The notes under the pieces were generated by a model. It made no database searches and was not told where the DNA came from. It saw only the letters and a program-made list of their open reading frames with translations. DNA of 12,852 nucleotides from Oscillospiraceae bacterium (lineage in GTDB: Bacteria > Bacillota_A > Clostridia > Oscillospirales > CAG-272). Of the stretch, positions 1-7,370 are shown in pieces. Numbering within the stretch: the stretch's first letter is position 1; every line of letters starts with the position of its first letter. Made by a program: the position numbers and the translations under genes. The stretch spans positions 1-12,852 of the forward strand of contig SVSO01000071.1 in assembly GCA_015064195.1 (NCBI GenBank), in the 5' to 3' direction.

Positions 1-110
1 GGCTTTCCACCCCGATTCACACATGAAATTCGAGGTCGGTACGCGATTCGCCGCTTCTGTTTCATTTTTTGTCGTTGAATCGCAAATTCTAATACTGGAA
101 CCTAAATTTT
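1..110. other. Non-coding-looking segment, possible edge of an inserted element
   Basis: No convincing gene is visible here. One plus-strand frame is open from base 2 to the TAA at 122-124, but its translation resembles nothing I recognise. The stretch is richer in A/T than the genes beside it. It contains the inverted pair GCGATTC (43-49) and GAATCGC (77-83), and two similar words, AAATTCGAGGT (26-36) and AAATTTTCGAGGT (104-116). The AraC-like fragment that follows has lost its 5' part at this junction, so an insertion or deletion boundary is plausible. The words near 5-30 vaguely recall terminal repeats of IS21-type elements, but no transposase is in view and I would not rely on that. Confidence 0.25.
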
Positions 111-194
111 CGAGGTTTCCTTAAGTATCACGCCGGCTGCACGCCCAGCGAATTCCGGCAGATCTACTATGCCATCCACACCAACAACCGATAG
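111..194 (+). pseudogene. C-terminal remnant of an AraC-family transcriptional regulator
   Basis: The plus-strand frame that ends at TAG 192-194 reads FLKYHAGCTPSEFR and then about ten more residues. This matches the end of the second helix-turn-helix of AraC/XylS regulators, where a helix ending in K-Y/H is followed by G-x-T-P-S-E-[YF]-R near the C-terminus. An in-frame TAA at 90-92 lies just upstream, and the preceding residues do not continue the AraC DNA-binding domain. What is left is therefore a short 3' tail without a start, a sensory domain or most of the HTH. It converges on the FtsK-type gene and shares its terminator. Either the gene was truncated by an insertion or deletion, or a frameshift lies near 110-120. 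The family call rests on about 14 residues. Confidence 0.5.
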
Positions 195-223
195 AAAAAC
201 GCCGCGCAGTGCGCGGCGTTTTT
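195..223. terminator. Bidirectional intrinsic terminator
   Basis: A perfect hairpin has arms at 195-207 and 211-223 with a three-base loop (agt). The GC core is CGCCGCGC pairing with GCGCGGCG, flanked by an A-tract on the left and a T-tract on the right. It therefore gives a U-run in either direction. It begins a few bases past the TAA (227-229) of the minus-strand ATPase gene and immediately follows the TAG (192-194) of the plus-strand AraC remnant, so it ends transcription from both sides. Confidence 0.93.
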
Positions 224-226
224 TGC

Positions 227-3200
227 TTATTCCATCATTCTGCGAATCTCGTCGGGTTCGGGGATCGTGTAGGGCTTCAACTGGAAGGTATTCTTCACGC
301 CGTCCGTGTAATAGACCGTGTTGTCCCGCAGTCCGGCCACCGACACGCCTTCGATGAGGCTGTCCGCATCGCCGGCGGCAAGGGAGAAGATGACACGCTC
401 CGGGAATCGGGACAGCAGATTCTCGCCGTAATACATACACTCCTTCACCGTCTGATATTCGAGGCAGGTCACGACAAAATGAATGCCGTAGCCCGAGCCG
501 TCGGCCATCATCCGGATGAGCTTCTGCGACACATCGCCGGAATCCCCCGCATCTCTGGCGGCAAACATACTGTTGACCGCCGCAAAGGGATCGGCCGGAT
601 CGAAGGCTTCCTCTGATTCGTCCAGATACTCGCTCTCGTCGATCATTTCGCCCTTCATCATAGCTTTGACAAGATCGAGGAACTGGAGATTGCGGATGAC
701 AACGAAAGTCACATCGTCACTGCCGTGCTTTTTGCGCTCACTGTAGCTCTGATACAGCTCATTCACGAAGCGGATGATGTCGCCCCGCTCCCGTGCGATA
801 TGCAGTCTGCCGCATACGGACAGCGCATCGTAGAACGTCTCCGACACGCCGTCGCCCACCAGCAGATCGCCGTCCATCAGGTAGACTTCGGCGTTCCGGT
901 TGGTCAGCGCGGAAATCATATAGCCGTCCGCCACGGTATTGGCCATCTTTTCGCTTGCACCGCAGACCAGCAGATTGTGCCGCCGCTTTTTGTCGATGGT
1001 CGTCACAAACGGCGGTGCAACCTTAATAAGCTCGCCCATGTGAATGCGCACGGGAAGCTCGCTTGTGGGGACGATGCCCTCCGCCGCAAAATGCGCGGCA
1101 AGAGATGTCGTCCGTCCGCCCTCGAAGGTCTGGAGCGTATAGGGATAATCAGCGAAGGTCAGGCTGATTTTTTCAAGATAAGCCTTCTGGGTGTCGGCAT
1201 CGCAGTAGGCTGCACGGAAGCCGATATTGCCCGCTTCCGTGTAGTCCGGATTCATCACCGCTGTGCCGATGGGGCCTTTCATCATGGTCAGCGCCTTGGC
1301 ATCATTGTCCGCGAACAGATAGCGTGCATCGCTCTCGGCGCATTTGAGGCCGATACGGATGCGCATCTGCTCCACCGTGCCGTGGGACAGGGTGAGATCG
1401 GAGATGACCTTGGTGGACTGAGTCGCCATGAGCAGATGGATGCCGAAGGCGCGGCCCTCGGTCACGATGCGCTTTGCCAGCTCCGCGCAGTGCATCGCCA
1501 CCTTGCGGTTGGCGGAATCGTTGAACAGGATCTGGAATTCGTCCATGATGACGAGGATGCGCGGCATGGGCTTGCCCGCCTCTCTGGTATAGCCGGAGAT
1601 GCTGGTCTGACCCGCCTCCTTGAACAGCGTGCCGCGATGCTCCATCTCCGCCACCAGACGCTCCAGAATGCTCTCGCCGAATTCCTGCATGGCATCCAGT
1701 GCCAGCAGCTTGATATGGGGCAGGCGAACGGATTCGTAAATCTTGAACTCCGTGCCGCTCTTGAAGTCCATCAGGTAAAGATTCAGCTCATCCGGGCTGT
1801 AGGCGAGCATACTGCTCATGATGATGGTGTGCAAGAGGGTGGATTTGCCCGAACCGGTGGCACCGGCAATCAGACCGTGATGGGACGATCCTTCACCGAT
1901 GGTCAGGTTCACGATGCTGTCACCGTCGCCGACGCCCACGGGAATGGACAGTTTTTTCGCGGAGCTTTCCGCAAACAGCTGACGCGGCAGGATGTCGCCG
2001 AAGGAAAGACCCTGCTTTTTCACCGCCTCGCACTGCTTTGCATATTCCGCAGCAAAATCGTCCGCATCATCCGCCGTCGGCGTGTCGGGAATGCCGATGG
2101 GCAGGTTGTAGGGCATGAGCCGATACTGACCGTCCCGGTATTCCACAGATGCGCAGACCTTGGCCAGCTGCTCCATCCGGTCGTCCATGTTGTCGTAGCG
2201 AGAGAAATTGACGGAGGGATTGCGGCAGATGACCGTGTAAACGCCGCATTTTCCGCCGTTTCTCAGGATGCTGGTGAGCCGATCCATGGAGCGTCCGTCC
2301 ATGCCCGCCGGGAAATCGTAGAGCATGAGCAGTGTCACCGGCTCGGCACGGCGCGGTGTGGCGCGGTTATATTCGAGAATATCGCGGAAACGGTTGCCCA
2401 GCTTTTCCTGAATGAAGTCGTCGATCTGGGCGTTGATCTTTCTCAGCCGGTCGCAGATATCATCGGGGCTGGTGTAGATCTTCGCATCAAAGGCTTCCGG
2501 CACGCGCTTGCGGAAATCGAGGAAGGGGATGACGCTGTTGCCCCGCTGTTCCGCATCGAAAATGCACACGTTCACCTTCGTCACCGGCAGCTCCGATAAG
2601 AAGCTCCAGATGAGGTGATGGGACAGGGTGAGCATCTCCCGTGCGCTTGTCTCCGGCGCATGAAGCAGCAGATTGAAGGGACTGCCAAGCTCGAAGGTGA
2701 GAGGCATTTCGGCAAAGGCGGTGTTTTCCGTCTCCATGCGGCTCTCGCATCCGAACTGCTCCATGATCGGGTCATGGCACGCGCTGTCGGCGAACACATC
2801 CGCCGGATACAGCACGCTTCCCAGTGTGAGCGAATCCGGGAAACCGGCGGATTTGTCGGGCACGCGGCCATAGGATTCCGCAAAGCCGCGCATTTTTTCG
2901 TTGATCTCGTCAATCCCGGCCGCGATCTTCGCCGCATCGGTGGTCTCCATGAGCCGCCGCATGAAGGGCGGAAAGGCGATGCCGCGATTCTTGATGCCCT
3001 CGCAGATGAGCAGATATTTGCTGAAAAACTGGGAGAATGCCGCCTTGTCGGGCATGGGATGGATGAGCAGCGGCAGGCCATGGAAGAGCATCTCGCCGCC
3101 GTTCTGACTGAGTGTCGTGGTAAGGCCGGTCACCGCCTGCAGATTCTGCGCAAATTCGCGGGAATAGTTCCCCTCATCGTCCTTTCGGTTGATGATAAGG

Positions 3201-4597
3201 GTGTAAATGCCGCACCGCGCACCGTTTCGCAGGATATTGCGCAGCTCAGCAAGCGATCGCTCATCAAATCCGCGGGGGAAATCGTACAGCACCAGCAGTT
3301 CTGCGGCTGGCTTGTATCCGTTTGCGGCGGCGGCATAGTCGTAAACCGTGTCGTACTGATTACCCAGCCGGTTCTGGAGCATATCCTCGATCCTGCCGAT
3401 CAATGCCGCCAGCTTTGCCGTGATCTCATCGCGGCTGACAAAAATGCGCTCGCCGAACAGCTCCGGCAGTTTTTTTCTGGCATCGAAGAAGGGCGAAATG
3501 CTGCTTCCCCGATTTTCCGGATCAACGATGGCGAAGGTCAGCTGTCCCACCGGGCAGGCGCACAGCATTCCGTACATGACCGAATGGGTGAACAGCTGGA
3601 GCGTCTCCATGCTCTGACCGTCAGCGGCCAGCATCCACGCCGGTGCGTCGGATGCGGAGATCATCACGGGCAGTCTCACCGCGCCGTTAACTAAGATCTT
3701 CGCGCATTTGTCCTTGATGACCGAGGCGACGATCTTCGACTGGACAAAGAAATCCACCGGATAGTCGATGTAGGCCATGTACAGCACCTCATTGGTGAGC
3801 GTGCCGGAGGTGTTGACCCGGTGCAGGCATCCGCCGTGATCTGCCATGATGGCGTGGAGATAATCCACGAAGGAATCGGGCAGGATGTTGTCAAGATCGG
3901 TGCAGATTTTGTCCGCCGCCGCGTCGATGGCGGACAGATACCGCTCCTCAAAGGCATCCGACTCCGCCTTATGGGTGCCGGTCATGGCACTGCGTCCGGC
4001 GAGATATTCATCCTTGAGGGCGGACAGATGATCGTTTGTCAGCGTGGGAAGCACTTCCTCGATCTCGCTGACAAAGGATGCCACCGTGTTGCGCAGGATG
4101 ATGAGATCCTCATAATCCTGCTTGCGTTTGCCGGAAAAGAGAAAATTCAATCCATTGAGCAGTCCGGGCAGGATGTCCTCCGCGTATTTTTTGTACAGCA
4201 CATCGAACTCGCCCTTGAGGGTGCGGAGAACGGCGAAATAATCCGTCGCACCGTCGTACTTTTCGTTGGTGACATTCCGCAGCTCGGCTATCTTTTTCTC
4301 TTTGGTTTTGAGATAATATTTGTCAACCTTGGACAGCCGGTCATCCAGCAGGTCGATCTCCGCAAGGATGCCACGCGCTTCCGTGATGGTCAGCATGGAT
4401 TTGTCCTGCACCGAGGTATAGTTCGCCTTATAGGCAGCGTCATAGCTGCCGAGGGCTTTGCTGTGGGATGCCGAAAGTGCCGCCCTGCCCTGCTCATAAT
4501 CCTGGGTCAGTCCGGCGGCAACGGCTTCCGCTCTGTCCGCAAATGCGTTCAGATCGGCCACCAGCGCTACGATTTCCTGTTGTGCCAATGCTTTCAT
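227..4597 (-). CDS. FtsK/SpoIIIE (EssC/EccC-like) multi-domain ATPase of a type VII secretion-like locus
   Basis: This 1456-residue protein opens with a helical, probably coiled-coil region (about 1-250) and carries four FtsK-type modules. Modules 1 (about 300-540) and 2 (about 630-860) are mutual repeats with no Walker A lysine; both keep a Walker B-like strand, LYDFP. Module 3 (about 880-1150) is intact: Walker A GATGSGKS at 912-919, Walker B ILVIMDEF at 1014-1021 and sensor-like MATQS ending at 1061. Module 4 (about 1180-1456) has a degenerate P-loop (CGASEKMAN, 1212-1220). EssC/EccC ATPases power export of WXG100 proteins and also carry serial modules of which some are dead. Unlike them, this protein shows no clear membrane helices and no FHA domain. 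The ATG has an AAGGAAGG ribosome site and lies 11 bp after the E1-like gene. It is the last gene of the operon. A DNA translocase role is possible but less likely beside three WXG100-like genes. Confidence 0.9.
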   Translation of the reverse strand: MKALAQQEIVALVADLNAFADRAEAVAAGLTQDYEQGRAALSASHSKALGSYDAAYKANYTSVQDKSMLTITEARGILAEIDLLDDRLSKVDKYYLKTKEKKIAELRNVTNEKYDGATDYFAVLRTLKGEFDVLYKKYAEDILPGLLNGLNFLFSGKRKQDYEDLIILRNTVASFVSEIEEVLPTLTNDHLSALKDEYLAGRSAMTGTHKAESDAFEERYLSAIDAAADKICTDLDNILPDSFVDYLHAIMADHGGCLHRVNTSGTLTNEVLYMAYIDYPVDFFVQSKIVASVIKDKCAKILVNGAVRLPVMISASDAPAWMLAADGQSMETLQLFTHSVMYGMLCACPVGQLTFAIVDPENRGSSISPFFDARKKLPELFGERIFVSRDEITAKLAALIGRIEDMLQNRLGNQYDTVYDYAAAANGYKPAAELLVLYDFPRGFDERSLAELRNILRNGARCGIYTLIINRKDDEGNYSREFAQNLQAVTGLTTTLSQNGGEMLFHGLPLLIHPMPDKAAFSQFFSKYLLICEGIKNRGIAFPPFMRRLMETTDAAKIAAGIDEINEKMRGFAESYGRVPDKSAGFPDSLTLGSVLYPADVFADSACHDPIMEQFGCESRMETENTAFAEMPLTFELGSPFNLLLHAPETSAREMLTLSHHLIWSFLSELPVTKVNVCIFDAEQRGNSVIPFLDFRKRVPEAFDAKIYTSPDDICDRLRKINAQIDDFIQEKLGNRFRDILEYNRATPRRAEPVTLLMLYDFPAGMDGRSMDRLTSILRNGGKCGVYTVICRNPSVNFSRYDNMDDRMEQLAKVCASVEYRDGQYRLMPYNLPIGIPDTPTADDADDFAAEYAKQCEAVKKQGLSFGDILPRQLFAESSAKKLSIPVGVGDGDSIVNLTIGEGSSHHGLIAGATGSGKSTLLHTIIMSSMLAYSPDELNLYLMDFKSGTEFKIYESVRLPHIKLLALDAMQEFGESILERLVAEMEHRGTLFKEAGQTSISGYTREAGKPMPRILVIMDEFQILFNDSANRKVAMHCAELAKRIVTEGRAFGIHLLMATQSTKVISDLTLSHGTVEQMRIRIGLKCAESDARYLFADNDAKALTMMKGPIGTAVMNPDYTEAGNIGFRAAYCDADTQKAYLEKISLTFADYPYTLQTFEGGRTTSLAAHFAAEGIVPTSELPVRIHMGELIKVAPPFVTTIDKKRRHNLLVCGASEKMANTVADGYMISALTNRNAEVYLMDGDLLVGDGVSETFYDALSVCGRLHIARERGDIIRFVNELYQSYSERKKHGSDDVTFVVIRNLQFLDLVKAMMKGEMIDESEYLDESEEAFDPADPFAAVNSMFAARDAGDSGDVSQKLIRMMADGSGYGIHFVVTCLEYQTVKECMYYGENLLSRFPERVIFSLAAGDADSLIEGVSVAGLRDNTVYYTDGVKNTFQLKPYTIPEPDEIRRMME

Positions 4598-4608
4598 AAT
4601 GGCCTTCC

Positions 4609-5760
4609 TTACTTTTCTTCCAGCTCAAAGGCACACTCGCCCTTGCAGTCACGGCCAAAGCCGACCACAAGCGAAGTCGTGACCTGAAGCGGATAGCTGA
4701 AGATTTCCACCATTTCGCCGCCGATGCGCGGATCGCTGGTGTTGCAGATGAGGGTGTACTGCTTAAGATTGTTCAGCAGACGGGGAATGTAGCCCTCACT
4801 GCTTTCGTTGAGGATGTCGATGATCAGCTTGATGCCGATGGAGGTGATGAAATTGATGTCCACGGAAATGCCCGGCTCGAATTTGAGGCCCTCCACATTC
4901 TGCTGATTGGAGTAGACGTGATGGTTTGCCTCCACTCTGCCCGACAGATCGCCGCTTCCCAGCGCACACTTGTAGCAGGGCATATTTTTGTGGGGGATGT
5001 GATAGAAGATCTCGCCCGCATAGGCACGCTCCCAGAAGCCGATGGAGATGAACGCCGCGTCGTAATAGATGGCGATCTTGTTGGCGTATACGTCCGCAGT
5101 TCGATTGTCTGCACAGCCGACAAAGATCGTCTCGCCCGGCGCGCACATTTCATCGAGGATCGCTTTGTTGATGTTCTGCACGATGCCGCCGAAGGTGCGC
5201 ACCTCCACCTTGGGATTGATGGCGAGAAGCTTGCGGCGGAGCGCATTCACCTTCAGGTCGCCCACATCCTCAATGCCGCACTGATGCCGGCAGAGGTTGT
5301 GATACTCCAGCGTATCCGAATCGCACAGCACGAATTTGCCGACGCCGAAACGGGCCAGCTCCATGGCCACAAGACTGCCCACCGAGCCGCATCCGAGAAT
5401 GACCGCGCATTTTTTCTGCATGACATCCGTTTCGAGAATGCCCTTGTTGCGGGAGAAAATGCTCTGATACAGGCCGTAGGATTCCACCGTCACCTTCTCG
5501 CCGTTCCAGAAAAAGTCCATGCCGTCCGCAGTTTTCACGGCGCACAGTCCGTCGATCGGCGCACTGCCGGCATCCAGCACCGTGCCCAGAAGCTCGCCCC
5601 GCTCTGCCAGCTCTGCGGGGAAAATGTTGAAAATACCCGTGTCCTCGAAATATCGGCCGCGCAGTTCGGTCATGCCGGTATCATGCAGCTGCTCCTCGGA
5701 AATAAACACGGTCAGCGGAATGTCCTCGCCGAAAAAATTCTTGGGGATTTTGATTTCCAT
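4609..5760 (-). CDS. ThiF/E1-like ubiquitin-activating-type enzyme
   Basis: The 383-residue protein contains an E1/ThiF/MoeB adenylation domain at about 115-315. It has the nucleotide loop GCGSVGS (G123, G125, G128), D147-x-D149, R158 in NLCRHQ, K170 in DLKVNAL and D218 in CADNRTAD. These are the ATP/Mg-binding and catalytic positions of the family. C262-x2-C265 and C372-x3-C376 probably form a structural zinc site, as in many ThiF/E1 enzymes. Residues 1-110 are an extra domain I do not recognise. Family members adenylate the C-terminus of a ubiquitin-like or other protein and pass it to a cysteine; the catalytic cysteine here is not obvious. The ATG abuts the TAA of the JAMM gene, with its GAGGAG ribosome site inside that gene, so the two are translationally linked. 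It sits with E2-like and JAMM genes, which supports a conjugation role rather than thiamine or molybdopterin synthesis. Confidence 0.9.
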   Translation of the reverse strand: MEIKIPKNFFGEDIPLTVFISEEQLHDTGMTELRGRYFEDTGIFNIFPAELAERGELLGTVLDAGSAPIDGLCAVKTADGMDFFWNGEKVTVESYGLYQSIFSRNKGILETDVMQKKCAVILGCGSVGSLVAMELARFGVGKFVLCDSDTLEYHNLCRHQCGIEDVGDLKVNALRRKLLAINPKVEVRTFGGIVQNINKAILDEMCAPGETIFVGCADNRTADVYANKIAIYYDAAFISIGFWERAYAGEIFYHIPHKNMPCYKCALGSGDLSGRVEANHHVYSNQQNVEGLKFEPGISVDINFITSIGIKLIIDILNESSEGYIPRLLNNLKQYTLICNTSDPRIGGEMVEIFSYPLQVTTSLVVGFGRDCKGECAFELEEK

Positions 5761-6744
5761 TTATTTCTCCTCATTTCTGCCAAATGTGATGATCTTGATG
5801 ACGGAATTCAGCATTTCGCCGTGCTTTTTCGGCTTCTTTTCCTCAGCCTTTGCCGCATCCTTATCCGCCTTCGCCTTGCCGTATGCCTCCGTCAGCACAC
5901 CGACAGCGTAGTGATACCGCTTGCCCCCATATTGCAGGACGAGGGCCTTTTTGTCGGATGCCGCCGTGACGACAAGCTTTGTTGTGCCCTCCGCCGCATC
6001 CTGATAGAGCATGAGTCCGCCCTCCGCCGTCTTGATGGCCGTCTCCACCTTGAGCGTGTCCGCCAGAAAGGTCAGGTCGTCGATGATGGCATCTGCCAGC
6101 AGCTCCTGCACCGCATCATCCATGGGAGCGGCGGATTTTTCCTCGGATTCGGTGAGATACGGTTCCACCAGCCGCATGAAGCCCGCCAGACTTGCCGCGC
6201 GGTGATAGCCCGGACGGTTGGTGCCGCGATGGAGCAGGCTGTCCATGAGCGCGCCGAACTGCTCCGGCGTTTTGTAGCGAAGGAGCGCATCGGGGATGAG
6301 ATGATCGCCCACATCGTAGGAAAGCTCCGTATAGCGGCAGGCGCGGTTCACGTGATACATGGTGATGCGGAAATCCGGGTCGATGTTGACCAGCGCGGAG
6401 ATCGCACCCTCTGTGCGCATGGACGCATATTTGAGATTCGTGCCGTCATCTGTGGACGAAAACTCATCGAAAGAGCCGGGATGACGATGCCACAGACCGA
6501 TGAGGGACAGCTTGGCCGCGTAAAGATTGGCGATCTTGTTGATGAGATGCTCGGTGTATTTCCGATCATATTCAAAATATGCGATCTCGAAGATGGATTT
6601 CGGGCCGGGATCGATGGCTTCGATGATGTACCATGTGTCATTTTCCACCGCGCCGAGAAACAGTCCGCCCGTCTCCGTCCGGATCTTCTCCGCCGTTTCC
6701 GCCATGACAGCGGCATAGGCTCTGTTTGAAAAAATTACTCTCAT
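5761..6744 (-). CDS. JAMM/MPN-domain metalloprotease (deubiquitinase-like) with C-terminal extension
   Basis: The 327-residue product has an N-terminal JAB/MPN domain (about 1-135) with a full zinc-protease signature: E24 in RTETGG, then H86-x-H88-P and S96-x2-D99 in WHRHPGSFDEFSSTD. JAMM enzymes hydrolyse isopeptide or peptide bonds next to ubiquitin-like C-termini. In bacterial E1-E2 systems they process the modifier or reverse conjugation. A helical middle (about 150-225), a probable beta-rich segment (about 230-285), a Lys/Ala/Glu linker (about 290-307) and a short amphipathic end are not typical of minimal JAB proteins. I chose ATG 6744 because GGAGG (6750-6754) sits five bases upstream; an upstream TTG (6756) would overlap that site and add only four residues. 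The gene follows a hairpin placed after the E2-like gene and abuts the E1-like gene. Confidence 0.9.
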   Translation of the reverse strand: MRVIFSNRAYAAVMAETAEKIRTETGGLFLGAVENDTWYIIEAIDPGPKSIFEIAYFEYDRKYTEHLINKIANLYAAKLSLIGLWHRHPGSFDEFSSTDDGTNLKYASMRTEGAISALVNIDPDFRITMYHVNRACRYTELSYDVGDHLIPDALLRYKTPEQFGALMDSLLHRGTNRPGYHRAASLAGFMRLVEPYLTESEEKSAAPMDDAVQELLADAIIDDLTFLADTLKVETAIKTAEGGLMLYQDAAEGTTKLVVTAASDKKALVLQYGGKRYHYAVGVLTEAYGKAKADKDAAKAEEKKPKKHGEMLNSVIKIITFGRNEEK

Positions 6745-6749
6745 AGCTT

Positions 6750-6754
6750 CCTCC
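6750..6754 (-). promoter_or_regulatory. Ribosome binding site fixing the JAMM gene start
   Basis: Minus-strand GGAGG lies five bases before ATG 6744. Its position rules out the in-frame TTG at 6756, which overlaps it, as the real start. Confidence 0.85.
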
Positions 6755-6765
6755 AAAATAAGACA

Positions 6766-6797
6766 AAAGGGCCGCCGCGTTTGATGCGGCAGCCCCT
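6766..6797 (-). terminator. Internal terminator or attenuator hairpin between the E2-like and JAMM genes
   Basis: Read on the minus strand, GGGCTGCCGC (6795-6786) pairs with GCGGCGGCCC (6778-6769) through a seven-base loop. That gives a ten-pair stem with one G-U wobble. TTTTGTCTTATTTT follows. This is the shape of an intrinsic terminator, eight bases past the E2-like stop codon and just before the JAMM ribosome site. No new promoter is visible after it, so the distal genes (JAMM, E1, ATPase) must be reached by read-through. The interrupted T-tract fits partial termination. Confidence 0.7.
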
Positions 6798-6804
6798 CAA
6801 GGCA

Positions 6805-7359
6805 TCAATAATTGCCTTCCATCGCGACATCGTCGCCGATTTCGCCGTTCAGCCACATTTCGCAAAGGATGATCCATTTGCACGCCCAGCTGAGTGCGGA
6901 CGCCGCAGACGTGGACTGGGTCACATCGCCCTTGAAATATTTCGGGTCGGCGGTACAGATGAAGTACTCCTCGTTCCGGCCGAAATTATCGCGGTAAATG
7001 TGGGGAAGTCCGAGGCCGAAACCACGGCGGCAGACCTCATCGTAATCGTTGTTGTAGGTCTGCATGACGATGGGCATCACCTTCTCCGCCACATCCTTGA
7101 GGCGGGGATTCAGCGGCAGAATCTGCACCGTTCCGCCGTATTCGTTGGCACTGCCCACGTGGGGATGGGTGTTCTTGTAGATGAGCATGATATCCCATAC
7201 CATGCCGCCTTCACCGGTGGGCTGAACCTTGCCGCGCCAGTAAAGTCTTCCCGAGCCGTCCTGCAGCTGATTGATGGTGAAGGACGGGAAGAATTTCTGC
7301 ATCGCCGCAACCTCCATCTGATAGAGCTGCGGGTCGCTCTGATACCAATAATACGCCAT
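6805..7359 (-). CDS. E2-like (ubiquitin-conjugating fold) protein
   Basis: The 184-residue protein fits the divergent prokaryotic E2 fold. A helix and beta-meander occupy about 10-85, with strands around RLYWRGKVQP and MVWDIMLIYKN followed by LPLNP. Next comes LPHIYRD with H120, a strand carrying C135 (YFICTADP), and a C-terminal tryptophan-rich helix, ALSWACKWIILCEMW (W158, W162, W169). Bacterial E2 relatives in CBASS and Bil-type operons show the same order: P-H-[IV]-Y, a nearby catalytic cysteine, then a W-x3-W-type helix. C135 is the predicted thioester cysteine, although the spacer between H120 and C135 is longer than usual. The ATG has AAGGAGGG just upstream, and the gene starts 11 bp after the 63-residue gene. 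The JAMM and E1-like genes directly downstream support the call. Sequence similarity to classical E2s is low, so structure prediction is the proper test. Confidence 0.78.
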   Translation of the reverse strand: MAYYWYQSDPQLYQMEVAAMQKFFPSFTINQLQDGSGRLYWRGKVQPTGEGGMVWDIMLIYKNTHPHVGSANEYGGTVQILPLNPRLKDVAEKVMPIVMQTYNNDYDEVCRRGFGLGLPHIYRDNFGRNEEYFICTADPKYFKGDVTQSTSAASALSWACKWIILCEMWLNGEIGDDVAMEGNY

Positions 7360-7370
7360 GGAAGCCCTCC

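Noticed and set aside
725..2599. Long plus-strand open frame of 624 codons opposite the ATPase gene
   Set aside because: It lies antisense to a gene with clear FtsK motifs, its translation is rich in His/Arg/Val with no recognisable domain, and long antisense frames are expected in GC-rich codon-biased genes.
227..4597. ATPase as the chromosome-segregation FtsK/SpoIIIE protein
   Set aside because: It lacks the four-helix membrane domain and the DNA-reading gamma domain, has four ATPase-type modules with three degenerate, and sits with WXG100-like genes. A housekeeping DNA translocase is therefore unlikely.
4609..5760. E1-like protein as a thiamine or molybdopterin ThiF/MoeB
   Set aside because: There is no ThiS, MoaD or biosynthetic gene nearby. 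The partners are E2-like and JAMM proteins, and an extra N-terminal domain is present.
4918..6729. Long plus-strand open frame of 603 codons opposite the E1-like and JAMM genes
   Set aside because: It spans two real genes on the other strand and their junction, has no domain signature, and has low-complexity codon-shadow composition.
6745..6756. TTG start at 6756 for the JAMM protein
   Set aside because: The TTG overlaps the GGAGG ribosome site of the ATG at 6744, which is correctly spaced, so the upstream start is not credible.
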